Shown: positions 35,870-48,139 of the stretch, one piece after another
Layout of the letters: every line of letters starts with the position of its first letter
Numbering within the stretch: the first letter of the stretch is position 1
Source: Thalassia testudinum
Taxonomy: Eukaryota > Streptophyta > Magnoliopsida > Alismatales > Hydrocharitaceae
DNA: 64,000 nt
Reading direction: 5' to 3'
Assembly (NCBI GenBank): GCA_037157565.1
Contig: JAZHRO010000003.1
Span: 40,995,001-41,059,000 of the forward strand
Program-made: the position numbers and the translations under genes
Notes under the pieces: generated by a model
Seen by the model: the letters and a program-made list of their open reading frames with translations, nothing else
What the model was told of the DNA's origin: nothing
The model's database searches: none

Positions 35870-38491
35870 TGATGATAACGTCATCACTAGCCATATCAAC
35901 TTTAATTAGTCATATTCAATTGATAAATGCTCCTACATATCAGCCAGAAGATTGTAAGTCACTACAAATCCATTATGGGAAATAAACATGAAAAGGGGTA
36001 AAACTACAGTTTTAATAGAATATCCTAATTGCAAAACAATCATGAGGTTTTTCAGGGGTTAATTAAAGGTCAAATGGTCATAAATGCCTAATAAGTGGGT
36101 TCATGTAGAATGAAACGGTTTCTTACATGTTTTAAGAATTGAATGATCTCTAAAACCCTAAAAATAGATCTACTTAATTAACTAAGGTTCTAGTCAAGAT
36201 AAAATTCACCTAAGCCTTCTAAAAATCATAGAAAAATATTCCTTGGGGTTTGGTACCTTTGATTTGACCATTGGAACCCAATTTGACCTAAAATAGAGTC
36301 TCAGATAGATAATTGCCCTAATTTAGGATTCTACACAAATTACCCAGTCAAACTTGATCAAAACCTAAATCCAACTTCACCATCAAATTCCTTGGTCCAA
36401 ATTAGCTTTGTACCAAAACTAGGGCCCAATCAGAGATCATCTTGACCTAGTTTGCATTTTGGTTCAGTCTGATTCTTCTTCTCTCACATAAACCCCTAGC
36501 CTTCAAAATTATTTGGAAATACCCCTCTAACTTCATCATCTTCTTAACAAATAGGTCCCTTCCGCCTTCAGACTCCTAAACCCCTCTTTGGCAACCTTTA
36601 ATCAAGGAGTTCTCCCTGATTTCTCACCTAATCTCTTCCAAATATTGAAGGGGACTCCTAAGAGATTTCCCTATGATCTAAACCTAGACTTGGACTCTAA
36701 TTCTTTACCAATCTCCCATGAGAATGCTTGGGAGATGTGGGTATCCCACATGTGCAAATTGGACTAAGCTTGAAAGCTTCCTTCCATGCCTGGAACCCTA
36801 CTCTAAGACCTATAAAAGGACCCATATTGCATTCCTCACCTCCTTAGCGAGGTTTGGGAGCAAAAACCTCTTCCTAACCCTACCTCCTGCTCCTCTCCAA
36901 CCAATCTCCGGCGGCCTCCATCCCCTTCTTCCTACGGGTAGCCAATGGCCAAATTGGCCTACCGATTATCTTCCTCATCCTCCACCATGCCTTGTTAGTC
37001 AAAACGAGGGTTGTCTTCCCCTTTCATCGTTGCCATCCCCCTCTCAGGAGACTTGTCTTCCATGGCGCCGGTGAGCCACAATCGGTGCCAATCCTACCCC
37101 CTTCGACCGTTAGAGTAGGTTAGATAGGTTTAGTTACTTTCCTAGATTAATTTCCCCTATTCAAAAACTAGAAACAATCCTCGACCTACACGCCATCCAC
37201 CTTCGTCTCCATCTCCAGCCACATCTCCGACGAGGCATGTCTATCATCCCACCGCTCCAAACACCTCACCCACAACCCTACAAGCTCCGCCTCATCCACT
37301 TGTATAAGACCCCTCTCCTAATTTCACCTTTCGCTCACCCTAACCTCCCACCGAACACTGCACCTTTACATTACACCTCCACCTCCATCACCGACACACA
37401 TCCTCTGGCCACCAAACATTCGGTAACCACCTCCACTAAGTTAGCCTCACCAAGGTAAATCTTTTGAACGGTCTAATTGCTGCTTAGTGCCCATGTTCTT
37501 GATTTCAGGTCCCACACCATCGCTCCACTGCCACACCATTATTGTCGACATGTTCTTCGTGATCAAGGCCAAGCAACCCCTAGGTGCTACCTCCAGGACC
37601 CTTGCCTTCATCCTAGGAACCTGCCTAGGTGGTCAATCAAGGACCAAGCCATCTGTAGCTGTCTCAATTGAATGCATCATCACCTGCAGGCACACACAAA
37701 ATAGAGCCATGGGATTAGTCCCACCTCAGAAATGCAGAAGTTAGTGGCAGCGCAAATATTTTTTTTGTGCCTAAGACTATTCGCCTCAAGGCACAAGGGG
37801 GTGAGGTCCCCGTTCACCCTTACACATTCGACCTGCCTAAGCTCTGTTCACCCCTTGGCTATGACCCACACCCGAAGCCCTAGACCCGAGTATGCATATC
37901 CAATTACCTAATTACCTAAATATCATAGAATGAAGATAGGAGGAAGGAAAAAGAGAGAGAGTAGGGGAGGGCAGGTTTTGCTTCGGAGAAGAAAGCCCAA
38001 CAGATAGCCGTGAGAGCTTGAAAGAAGAAGAGAAGAAGAAGAAAGAAGAGCTTGAAAGAAGAAGAGAAGAAGAAAATCAGAGTAGTGTAGCAAAGCTTCA
38101 TTTAATTCATATGATTTGAATGTCAGACCTCTGATTATTGTTGGATGATTTGGTTTATTTGAGATATTTGTGATGGATGCTTAGAGGGTTTATATGGTGA
38201 TCTAAATTGCCATTTCTTGGGCTTCTCTTTATTTTTTGTCCCTAGATATATTATCTTCATTGAATATTTAATGTGACAGGTTATTATTCAATGAAAATCT
38301 ATATTTTGCTCAATTTCCTGTGCTCATTTATATTTTGATTGACATTAGCATATGAATGCAATACTTGCTCCCTGAGTTCGACCTCGGACTTCATTTCTAG
38401 ATTTTCGACTTATAAATTTTATTTGCTGACAAGCGATTTTGACTATACTACAATGCAGCTATTTTAAAACATCAATTTCGTGCATTTAACA
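35870..38491 (+). repeat. 3' LTR of X (2622 bp)
   Basis: Starts TGATGA-TAACG-TCATCA, ends TTTAACA. TATA box 36810-36819. A GAAGAAGA purine tract at 38010-38085 is shared with the 5' copy. Confidence 0.87.
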
Positions 38492-38496
38492 CACAA

Positions 38497-40156
38497 GCTC
38501 TGGGAGGTTATATTGATCATAAATGTTGCTCCAAGATGTCTCATCAATTTCTGAGTGTTGGTATGGATATTTTTGAGCAATGGCTTGTTGTAGTGTATTT
38601 AGCATATACCCACATTTCTCAATGAGACCCTGGTTTATCTCCCAAAGTTGTGGATTTGACAAACATTATATATACTCAGTATTGTGTAGTCTCCACAATT
38701 CAGTGTATTCCGATAAAAGCTCATCCTGGGTTGAACCATGTATCAGTTGTGTAAATATCATTCCAGCACGGTTCATAATGTGGGTTGTTGTTTTTGGTAT
38801 ATTAACCTGAATGTGCCAAGATGGATCTAAGGTTTTGTAATACTCATCATGACGTCTACGAGTAGCCTTGATCATTTTCTCTATCATTCTCATTTAGGAT
38901 TCTGGTTTCCTAAACAGTCTTCCTAAATTGTCAGGTTGCATTTTAAACTCAAAGGGTGGATCAAGATGTAGAATCAAATTTAGGTTCAGATTAAATTGAT
39001 TATTTCATATTAAGTTGATCAGATCAAATAAAAAATCCCCAAGAATATCAACTATAGTGAGGCCTCTAGGTCAACAACCTAGGGACCTTTCCTGTGTATG
39101 TGCTCTAAAGAATAGATGAGGGATTGGATATGAATTGGACCCAATCAAGGCACCCAAAGATTTTTGGGTGACTAAGGCTATTTCGAGGCAAATGATACCT
39201 CTGAATCAAAAATCCACACACTCAAGAATTACTTGGGTAGCCAGGAAAGGAAAGCCCTACAAAGACCCCTACACGGTAGAGCCTCCCCATGGATTATAGG
39301 GTTTCCCCCACCCAACCTTCCTTGTCACTGTGTTTCCAAGTAGGCCGGAATGTATGAATTGAGACCTTAGGTCGATCAATTTTAGCCCTAATTTGTGCCT
39401 TGAATTTCAGATGATTTAGGAGTTGATTCAATTTGTGACCTAATTTGGATGGTGATTGTTCCAAAATGTGGACCAACTTAACCTGACCTGCCCTAAAGAT
39501 GGAGGATGAAATCTGGGTCAAGACACAAAAATTACCTTAAATTGACTCTCAAGTTATTAGGTCAAAAATTTTAGGGTTCAAGTGAATTTAGAACCTGATT
39601 TTAGGGTTTACTTAAGTAGTTCTTTTCAAACAAGGGCTTGGGTGGCATACAAATGTAGGAAGATCAATTTCCTTTAATGTATGCAAGTGTGCACTAACAC
39701 TTCAAAACCCTAAAGTGGAAATCCTAATTGGTTTTATTTCCAAGTCTAATTTAATCTCAATTACGTCACCTTGGACTCAAACAAGAATGTGAGTAGTCCA
39801 AGATGTCGAGAGTTTAAGTGTAAATCCCTAATAGGTATAGGAAATCAGGATAGGGATCTCTAAATAAATCATCTCACTTTAATCAAATATAAATCAAGTT
39901 CGCATATCAGGAAACTTTTGCCTTTGAATGATAATTACTAAAAAAATAAAGCAAGTGAATCCTAATTCATTTGTTTCCTTTTTCTCTTTCCCTAGGAGGT
40001 TGATTAGGGAAGAAGAGAAATTTTAGCTACCCTTGGAGTGGTTGATTGTGTGGAGATCTTCTCATGATGTTCCTCACAAAATCACACCAAAAAAAATAGG
40101 TTAAGTTAGTGCTCAAATCAATCAAGAAAGATATGATTAGTGGTGAATTATACGTT
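38497..40156 (-). pseudogene. Xrev 5' internal region with N-terminal part of acidic ORF
   Basis: The frame at 38893-38666 (MIKATRRRHDEYY ... HGSTQD) is the counterpart of the X frame at 30776-31012. The sequence 38497-38665 carries on to the X insertion point, where the protein resumes at 27127. The remainder (38900-40156) is the non-coding leader, reverse complement of 29616-30775. Confidence 0.65.
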
Positions 40157-40174
40157 GCTCCCCAGCAGCGCCAA
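40157..40174 (-). promoter_or_regulatory. Primer-binding site of Xrev
   Basis: Minus strand TTGGCGCTGCTGGGGAGC, close to the tRNA-Asp PBS TGGCGCCGTTGCCGGGGA but two bases shorter in the middle. It lies two bases from the LTR end at 40177. Confidence 0.75.
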
Positions 40175-40176
40175 AA

Positions 40177-40883
40177 TGTTTATAGCGTCTGAGTCACATG
40201 TTAAGGGATATATTTGCGTTATAGTATAGTTGACAAAAATGAGACAAAACACTTAAATTTATAAACTTGAAATCAAAGAATGTCAGTCTGAGGTCATTTG
40301 CGAGTAAATATGGAATTCACACACTAATCACAATTAATAATAATGAGCACAATAATACAGGTATGCAATAAGAATCAATAATCAAAATATATTCGATAAT
40401 CAGCCAATTTTTATCTCATAAAACACTAGGATAAAAAGAACATCAGAACCCTAAAAATGGTGATTTGGATCACCAATTAATTCCTCATTCAAGCACATCC
40501 TAATGTTAGCAATTTAACTCAAACTCTCTAATGGTGTCTTTGAACCACTAATCCATGTCAGATAAGTCCATAGTACCAGATCAATGCCTAGCACAAGCAC
40601 AAGGCCTATTATCCTCACAGCACATGGCCTCACCAGACATCACCTAGGAGATCAGATTACTTAAGCATCAAAGCCTCAGCAAAAGCATCCATAGAGCAAG
40701 GTTCTTCACCAATGCCTTTTCTCAATTCATGCTAAGTGTTAGGGAATATCAACATGCACCCTGAGGTGTCAAAGCCTGAAGCAAAACCCTCCCCCCTTTC
40801 TCATAATTTCTCCTCTCAGAACCAAGCTAGATTCCAGGTAACTGGGTAATTGGGCTAATAATCGGGTCATAAGCATAGGGGAC
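40177..40883 (-). repeat. Xrev 5' LTR, U5-side piece
   Basis: Reverse complement of the last about 700 bp of the X/G LTR. The Y target site gggac is at 40879-40883. Confidence 0.8.
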
Positions 40884-41832
40884 TGATCCGGCAAGTTCAC
40901 ATGCAAAAAGGTTTGAGTTTGGAAAACCAATCGCCGTAGTTCAATTCACTAGAAAATCCATCGATCAAATAAAATTTATAACCAAAACTCGAAAAGTGAG
41001 TCCCGGGTCGAACACAGGGAGGTGAACATTTGGTTTTATGAAATCCGCATTTCACTTTTTTCCTTTTTTTCATTTTTATCTTTTATAATTTTTTTTGGAA
41101 TTTTTTAGAAAGCATGAGATCAGATCGATAATTGCTTATCTAACTAATCTACTTGCAAAATATAAAAGAGAGAGAATCACATATATTTCTAAATTAAACA
41201 TTTGCTACAACTAGGAAAGCGAGAAAGATTACACTACGAAAGCAATAAAGATAGAAAGAGGTGAGAGAATCCCCCTCGACGATAGCTCAGAGGATGACTC
41301 GCTCTGACGTCGCCTGGAGGAAGGTGGTGAGGAGCGAGATGAAGGAGGACATAGCTGGAGGATGGAGGATGGGGTAGGACGGTGTCGCGGCAAGGATCTT
41401 CTTCCCGAAGGGAGGTGAGAAGATGACATGGGATGCTCCATGAATTAAGATGAGAGGTGGGAAAACTATTTTCTTTTCTACTCTAGAGGAGCATCCCAGG
41501 CATGGGACAAACTCTCTCTAAAGACTTGGAGGTGGTGAGAGGAAGAAAGGAAGAGATGGTTTAGAATGGAGGTGGGTAGGTCATTTTATAGTGAAAGAGG
41601 AGAGACAAAATCACCCATGGCGAATTATTGACGTTTGTAATCATCGTTGAAGATCCACCAAACTGTCGCTAAAGATCCATGCCCTTCAATTCCTTTGTTG
41701 GCGTGTGCATGGCGCAGGCCATTAGTGATAGCTACAAGCATCACTAAAGGCCCGACCAACTATTGCTGAAGATCCACACCCCTCAATCCCTTTACTGGCC
41801 CTGCGCTCGATTGGCCAATAGGGGGGCTACGG

Positions 41833-41885
41833 GGATTTGAACCTGCACCCCTCCGTTGAGGGCCCACGCCCCCACCATTACGTTA
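41833..41885 (-). promoter_or_regulatory. tRNA-like box A / box B pair in Y 3' LTR
   Basis: Minus strand TAACGTAATGGTGG (41885-41872) and GGTTCAAATCC (41843-41833), a perfect B-box consensus. Confidence 0.5.
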
Positions 41886-42034
41886 AATCGTTAGGATGGT
41901 TGTGCAGACACCTTAAGTCGTGTAGTGGAGGAGAGCTCTCAACCCTTGGATCAAGATCCAACGGCTGAGAATTGATGACGAAGATGATGAGGGGGTGCCT
42001 CCCAATTGCTACAGGCTGGTGTTGGGTGGCCTAA

Positions 42035-42054
42035 ATGGTGCCACATGGCACCAT
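42035..42054. other. Conserved palindrome in Y 3' LTR
   Basis: ATGGTGCCA-CA-TGGCACCAT, perfect 9-bp arms. Confidence 0.8.
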
Positions 42055-42506
42055 CTGGGCAGTCCATCATCTATCTGTTGCAGAGGGTGCCACGGTGCTT
42101 AGATCGAGATGATTCCTGCATTGCCGGACTGTGATCATCGCTCTAGATCCATCTGTATGGTCAGATTTTCCATTCAAAACCTGTATGGATGTTACATTAC
42201 CCCCTAGCTGTTGATCATCCTCATACTTCATATGATGGTACGGGATTCTGATCTAGACATTTTTGGAGGTGTTAGACTCCAATCGTCATCTTGATCATAT
42301 CCGTACAGTCAGATCGTCCATTCGAGGCCCCAAAATAAAGCTCCTTCCCTCTTGGCCATAAAAAGGACGTAATTAACCTAAAATATCACAACTACTCTAA
42401 ATGTAGGATGATGTATGCTATGCAATATTTATAACATAAAATGCAAATCTAAGCCTAGGATCATGCATGAATAAGCATTTTAACCTAAATGAATGTGTCT
42501 ACATCA

Positions 42507-42526
42507 TACCCCCATGCCTATCTTTT
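42507..42526 (-). promoter_or_regulatory. Polypurine tract of Y
   Basis: Minus strand AAGATAGGCATGGGGGTA directly before the 3' LTR. Confidence 0.85.
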
Positions 42527-43039
42527 GCTAGTCCCAAGCAAAATTAAACTACATGCTATGCATAAAAAAAAAATTAGGACTCGATCGCTTAGGCATAAGT
42601 TGTTTATTGACAATAGAAAATTTCAACTACAGCCCTAATCTACGAAGACTCAACAATACCCAGGTGTCTGCCAAAATGGAGACCACCCAAGTCCTCTCCT
42701 TATTTGAAAAGGGTAGCAGATGTAGACCGCCCAAGTCCTCTCCTTATTTGAAAAGTGAAGAGACTTTTTTTTTCTTCTTTTCTAATTTTTTTCGGACTTT
42801 TGGAGTTTGAGAGTTTCAAGATAACTTTTTACGGCTACTCGACCCGCCCAAGACTCAAAAATGACTCTAAGTGGTAAGCATCTAGTGAAAGGGTGATAGA
42901 CTCACTAAGCGGCCGTTAAAACGGACTTCAGGCTTTTACTACCCTAGGTGACTTTGCCTAAAGGTTTATCTTTTCGAACAGTAGCTTTCTCCCAACATTT
43001 TTTATTTATGGAGTCAACACAAGGGTGAACATATAATAA
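42527..43039 (-). other. Y 3' non-coding region
   Basis: No gene. It contains a short direct repeat of ccaagtcctctccttatttg at about 42688 and 42731. Confidence 0.65.
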
Positions 43040-44321
43040 TGCCTGCACCTCAAAACACGCCTATAATAATGCCTTCTTATGCTATTTTCTAGCATTAACT
43101 ATGTATATTATAATCCTATAGCCACATTTGTAAAAATGGTTGCATGCATGCATTTAATCAAGAGAGGAAGAGGAGTGAAACAATCGCCTGCATAGTTACA
43201 TTTTTCTTCAAGTGCCTCCTTGCAAAATCACCCACTTTTTATTTTTCCTCTTGATTTCTTCTTTTCTCTCCTTCCCGCGGCTGCACTCTTCCCGCAGCTG
43301 CATGCAACGCCATGCGAGTTCTCCCTGCCAACGCCACTCCCTGCTGTCCTTCTCGCACCATTCCCTGCGGTGGCCATCTCCCCCATTCCCCGCTTGCTGC
43401 ATGGCCATGCTCTCCTCCTCTATAAAGCAGCAGCTTCTTCCTCGCGAGAAGAGGAGGAGGGGAGACAGGAGCAGCTGCTGCACCAAAACACACATACGGA
43501 GCTGCTGCAAAGACCCCACAGCCACCACCTTCCTCTCCACTGTTCTCCCCTCCCATACGCCGGCCCTCCGTCGAGGAGGCACCCGGCGAGCAGGAGAACC
43601 CACTGTGGTGCACACCACCACAGTGGGAGCACCACCGCCCAGCTCTTCAACGAGCCGGTGGGCGTGGTGTTTTCTTTTCTCTTCGTTTTCATCCCCACGC
43701 CATTGCTGCCGCTTCAAGCTCCGAAGCTTGAAGCAGCAGCAGCAGCTAAACCGCGGCGACAGCAGCAGTAGCAGCACCCCCCGCCTCCTCCGCGACCTTC
43801 CCTGCAGGCGCTCAACCCTCTGCGCGCGCCTGCAGGCCCGTTCCCCGCCTCTGTCTCCGTTCTGTCCACCCCACATTGCACCCGCAGCCGGCTACCGCGC
43901 ACACTGCAGCGGCCGGTCACGGCCTCGCGCCGACCCCTACCCTCCTCCGCAACCCTCCACGACTGACTGCAGACTCCCCGCCGCCTTCTCCGAGCGCGCC
44001 ATCGCCCGCTCTCTGTCCTCTCACCCGGTCTGTAGGAGACACCTCACGTCCTCTGCGCGAAGGCGCGGTGCACCGCGATGGTCAGACGTCCGCCTTCGCC
44101 TTCAGACGACGCGGCGTCAGACGTCCGCCGCCTCTTGCAGATGTCTTAACTCGCGCGTCCGCGATCTCTCTCTCTCTGCCGACCTCTCCCGCGCGCGTCC
44201 GCGATCCCTCTCTCTGTCTGGTGCTCTCTCTCTCTTTTATTTAACTCACAGCAACACACACACACACATTCACCGACGCACACACACATTCACCGACACA
44301 CACACACACACACTTATAGTA

Positions 44322-44352
<31 letters not shown>

Positions 44353-44556
44353 TACATATATCTATATATATATACTTATATACATAGTATATCTATATAG
44401 TTATGTATACATACATATATATATAATATATATACATATATATATAATATATATATATATATCTACTTATATATACATCTATATACTTATACATATACTT
44501 ACATATATATAGACATATATACTTATATACATATATATATATAAATATCTATATAC

Positions 44557-44587
<31 letters not shown>

Positions 44588-45404
44588 TATACACCTATAT
44601 ATATAAACACATATATATCTATATATATATATATCTATACATATATAACTATACATTTATATATATATATAGATATATTTACTTATATACATACATATGT
44701 ACATATATTTTCATGTTATTTACTATACGCTGTATCGCGAGAATATCTGCACCAGTTGCTGATATTTCCTGATACACGCGTGCAAAAAAAGTGTGGTCCC
44801 ATACATCATCCATCCTCCATCCACACTCCACGCGGCACCTAGTCGTGTTGGTTGCGTCTCTCTACACGTCGACTGACTCGACATAGTGTTACACTCCATC
44901 GTCACCCTCCACCCCCACCCCTTTATATATATACTACATATAAATATATATCTATAGCTACTATATTTACTTTCTATCTGTTAGCTTCCTTCTTAGTAAA
45001 AAGATAAAAAAAGGTATAAAAGTGAAAAGATAATCTTTGATTTCAGGTACCCCGTCTTGCAAGTAGCAAGACGTGTTTTGAAACTCTATTTTGGCTAAAA
45101 GCCAAGGACACAATTTTGAGGGTGTGCCTCAAGAACAAGGATTACCAGAAAAAAAACCTAAATAAGAAAAATACCAAAAACACAATAAACGAACGGAAGA
45201 GACGCGTTTTAAGGAAAACGTAGAAACTCGACTTGAACCCCACTTCCCTGAGTTCAACCCTGGGACTAAAAGTGACAAGATAAAATCAATTAGTCCAGGT
45301 TAAAAATTTTGTAAAGAGATGGCTAGGTCTGAATTAGGTTAACCACTATACACATTTCAACGATAAAATCCCCATATTAACAACCTATCCGGGCCGACCC
45401 ATCA
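43040..45404 (+). mobile_element. Z2: LTR of the Z family, likely solo
   Basis: Aligns with Z1 along its length: TGCCTGCACC start, TATA (43423), GC-rich part, CT/CA/TA repeats, and a 3' part around the phrase gttcaaccctggg. No clear TSD (left aataa, right gtcac), so the exact ends are uncertain. A 391-codon frame at 43212-44387 is Ser/Arg/Pro-rich and not conserved in Z1. Confidence 0.75.
44165..44712. repeat. CT/CA/TA microsatellites in Z2
   Basis: CT runs to 44240, CA runs at 44260-44312, then about 390 bp of TA-rich repeats to 44712. Confidence 0.9.
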
Positions 45405-45434
45405 GTCACCTATATTCAGTGGAATATTGGGGAG

Positions 45435-45722
45435 ATTAGGTATTATAGTCAACATATCCTTCCTGATTGTAGATCAGGTTAGGTTGATCATCAAAGGATG
45501 GAGATCTATAATCATTGTAGCTCTGGGAAGGATAGTAATCATAGTCTTGTTGTCCAAGGCTAGGCCCTAGACACTGAGGCCCGTATCATATCCCAAATTA
45601 AAGTTATCCCAGCTAGTGGATGGGTAGTCATAATTCAAGTCAGGATAGTAATCATCTTGGGGATAAGTGTTATTAGGAGGGTAGGATGGGAAATGCGTGT
45701 AAGATGTGGAAGAATACATGGT
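45435..45722 (-). pseudogene. Tyr/Asp/Pro-rich small protein of Y, frameshifted
   Basis: ATG at 45722 opens MYSSTSYTHFPSYPPNN and reads about 50 residues rich in Tyr, Asp, Pro and Ser before a TAG. In the next frame the same composition continues (QQDYDYYPSQSYNDY) to a stop near 45435. One frameshift thus separates two halves of a roughly 95-residue low-complexity aromatic protein. It occupies the first-frame position after the leader, like ORF-A of W, with which it shares the aromatic start. The function is unknown. Confidence 0.55.
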
Positions 45723-46945
45723 AGAATAAGAGGGAAATCATAAGAGAGAAAGGAGCCCTACAATACAAGCAATCAACCCTATCCTTAGGTGGGTTAGCCT
45801 AAAGACCTACAGACTTCCAGGACCCATCTTGAGATTATAAATGAATTGATCTCCTTTTATCTAGTTAATCCAACCGGTTAGAAGGAGGGGCTGGGGAGAA
45901 GGTTCTTCCTTTGCCTTGTGCCTCCGGTTCCTAGTGTACCCCTCAGTCGTGGTTGTTTGACACTACTCCCCAAGGTAGACATTAGATGGACCAGTACAAG
46001 CAAATTAATCGAAAAAAATCTCAGTCGGAGCCCCGAAGAGCGAATCAATCCTTAAGGCCAAGGTCTACACAGTTTTAATTACGCTTGGGATGATTATGCT
46101 CTTGGAATGTGATGGACCCTTTAGATGGGTTGTAGCCTTAATGATCAATTCAAATGTATGTGTGTGCACAACCAGGGTTTGCAAATAAGGTTATTTGATG
46201 ATGTGACTTTTAGGGTTTAACCTTGTTTAGTAGCTTTTAGGGTTTAATTGTAGGTGTATTCAATCAAGTTCAAGAGAACACTCCAAGTTTTGAAAGCACT
46301 AGTGATGATATATTCCTTTAGAAATCAAAAAATATTGTGGAGTGCCAAGTTTAGCCCTAAAGATTAGCCCTAAGTGGCAAGCTACTGATGAATAACTTTT
46401 ATCTTCAGTGGTATGGCCCAAGCAGCTCAATCAATTGGCATGTTGCACCACTTAGTTAAGGCACACAAAAAGTCTTAACCTAGTCAGATTTCTACTCACT
46501 TATGTGTATTGAGTTGAAATGTACTAGGTCCACAAGTTAGATCCCGACTAAATGGTAGAATCAAAGTGGAATGGTGCACCTTAAGTCGAGAGTTGTAGAG
46601 GTTAATGTGTGTCTATTTCAGGAAATCCCACAATCAGATAACTTTTTCTTTTATTTATGTGGATGGCGAGGTGAGAGGAGTGACAAACAAGACAAACAAT
46701 TTCTATCCTAAGGTTTGTGAAAACACCTAAGTAGATTAGGTCTTGATTATTAAGGTGGCAAAATGATCTAGTGGGTGGGGAAGTGGGGGAAAACATACAA
46801 ATGTCTCTACCAGCACTTTACTCCAATCTACAACCTTCGGCTCCTTGATCGAGTTCCTACAAGACAATAAATCGAAGAAGAAAGATAGGTTAGAAAAATA
46901 TGCAAGTAATGCGGGAAAACATGAAGAAAACCAAAGAGTGTTGCC
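45723..46945 (-). other. Y leader
   Basis: Non-coding, about 1.2 kb. Shares blocks with the V leader (6835-6975, 9604-10340) and the W leader (15685-15770). Confidence 0.7.
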
Positions 46946-46963
46946 TCCCTAGCAATGGTGCGA
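46946..46963 (-). promoter_or_regulatory. Primer-binding site of Y (degenerate)
   Basis: Minus strand TCGCACCATTGCTAGGGA, about 12 of 18 like the tRNA-Asp PBS, three bases from the LTR end. Confidence 0.65.
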
Positions 46964-47916
46964 AAATGATTCGGAGAGTTCGCACGCAAAAAGGTTCCGA
47001 TTTTGGAAAACCCATCGTCGTAGTTTGATTCATGAGAAAATCTGTCGAGCAAATAAAATTTATAACCGAAACTCAAAAACTGTGTCTTGGGTCGAACACG
47101 GGGAGGCGAATGTTTGGTTTTATAAAATCCGCATTTCTCTTTTTCCTTTTTTTGTCATTTTTATCTTTTATAATTTTTTTTGAAATTTTTTAGAAAGCAA
47201 TAGATCATATCGACAATTGCTTATCTAACTAATCTACTTGCAAAATATAAGAGAGAGTGAGAGACAATCACATATATTTCTGAATCAAACGTTTGCTACA
47301 ACTAGGAAAGCAGGAAAGATTACACTACAAAAGCAATAAAGATAGAAAGAGGTGAGAGAATCCCCCTCGACGGTCTCTCAGAGGATGACTCACTCTGACA
47401 TCACTTGGAAGAAAGTTGTGAGGAGTGGGATGAAGGACATAGCCGAAGAACAGATGATGGGGCAGGATGGCATTGTAGCGAGGATCTTCCCAAAGGGAGG
47501 TGAGAAGATAGCCACGAGATGCTCCACAAATGGGGATGAGAGGTAGGAAAACTATTTTCTTTTCTACTCTAGAGGAGCATCCCGGGCTTGGGACAAGCTC
47601 TCTCTACAGCCTTGGAGGTGGTGAGAGAAAGAAAGGAAGAGATGGTTTGGAATGGAGGTGGGTAGGTCCTTTTATAGTGGAGGAGAGACAAAATTGTCTA
47701 TGGGAAATTAGTGATGACTGTAATCGTCGCTAAAGATCTGCCCAATTGTCGCTAAAGATCCACGCCCTTCAATTCCTTTGCTGGCACATGCATAGCACAA
47801 GCCATTAGTGATAGCTACAAGCATCACTAAAGGTCCACCCAACTGTCACTAAAGATCCGCACCCTTCAATTCCTTTGCTGGCACCATGCTTAATTGACCA
47901 ATTGGGAGGGTTGCAG

Positions 47917-47969
47917 GGATTCCAACTTGCACCCCTCCGTTGAGAGCCCATGCCTCCACCATTGCGCCA
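47917..47969 (-). promoter_or_regulatory. tRNA-like box A / box B pair in Y 5' LTR
   Basis: Minus strand TGGCGCAATGGTGG (47969-47956) fits the A-box well. The B-box AGTTGGAATCC (47927-47917) is mutated from GGTTCAAATCC seen in the 3' copy. Confidence 0.5.
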
Positions 47970-48117
47970 AATCATCCGGATGGTTGCGCGGACATGTTAA
48001 GGTGCGTGGTGGAGGAGAGCTCTCAGCTGTTGGATCAAGATCTAATGGCTAAAAATTGATGATGAAGATGATGAGGGGGCGCCTCCCAATTGCTGCTAGC
48101 CGATGTTGGGCAGCCTG

Positions 48118-48139
48118 GATGGTGCCATATGGCACCATC
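48118..48139. other. Conserved palindrome in Y 5' LTR
   Basis: A perfect 22-bp palindrome: arms GATGGTGCCAT and ATGGCACCATC. Confidence 0.85.

Larger units (their letters stand above)
27128..38491 (+). mobile_element. Element X: non-autonomous LTR retrotransposon inserted in Xrev
   Basis: 5' LTR 27128 to about 29615, internal region, PPT 35850-35869, 3' LTR 35870-38491. Flanks cccaa (27123-27127) and cacaa (38492-38496) match 4 of 5. Joining the flanks restores the Xrev frame, which confirms the insertion. The last about 150 bp of the 5' LTR and the PBS are deleted. The copia solo LTR C1 is inside. Confidence 0.85.
40884..42506 (-). repeat. 3' LTR of Y (1623 bp)
   Basis: Minus strand starts TGATGTAGACACATTCA (42506), ends GGATCA. 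TATA CTATAAAATG at about 41592-41583. Palindrome 42035-42054. tRNA-like boxes 41885-41833. Confidence 0.9.

Noticed and set aside
41833..41900. Genuine tRNA gene in the Y LTR
   Set aside because: A and B boxes are present, but acceptor and anticodon stems do not pair by eye, so it is described only as tRNA-like.
43212..44387. 391-codon open frame, Ser/Arg/Pro-rich
   Set aside because: It lies inside LTR Z2 and runs into CT/CA/TA microsatellites. The aligned Z1 has stops, and the opposite strand is equally open, as expected from GC-rich sequence.
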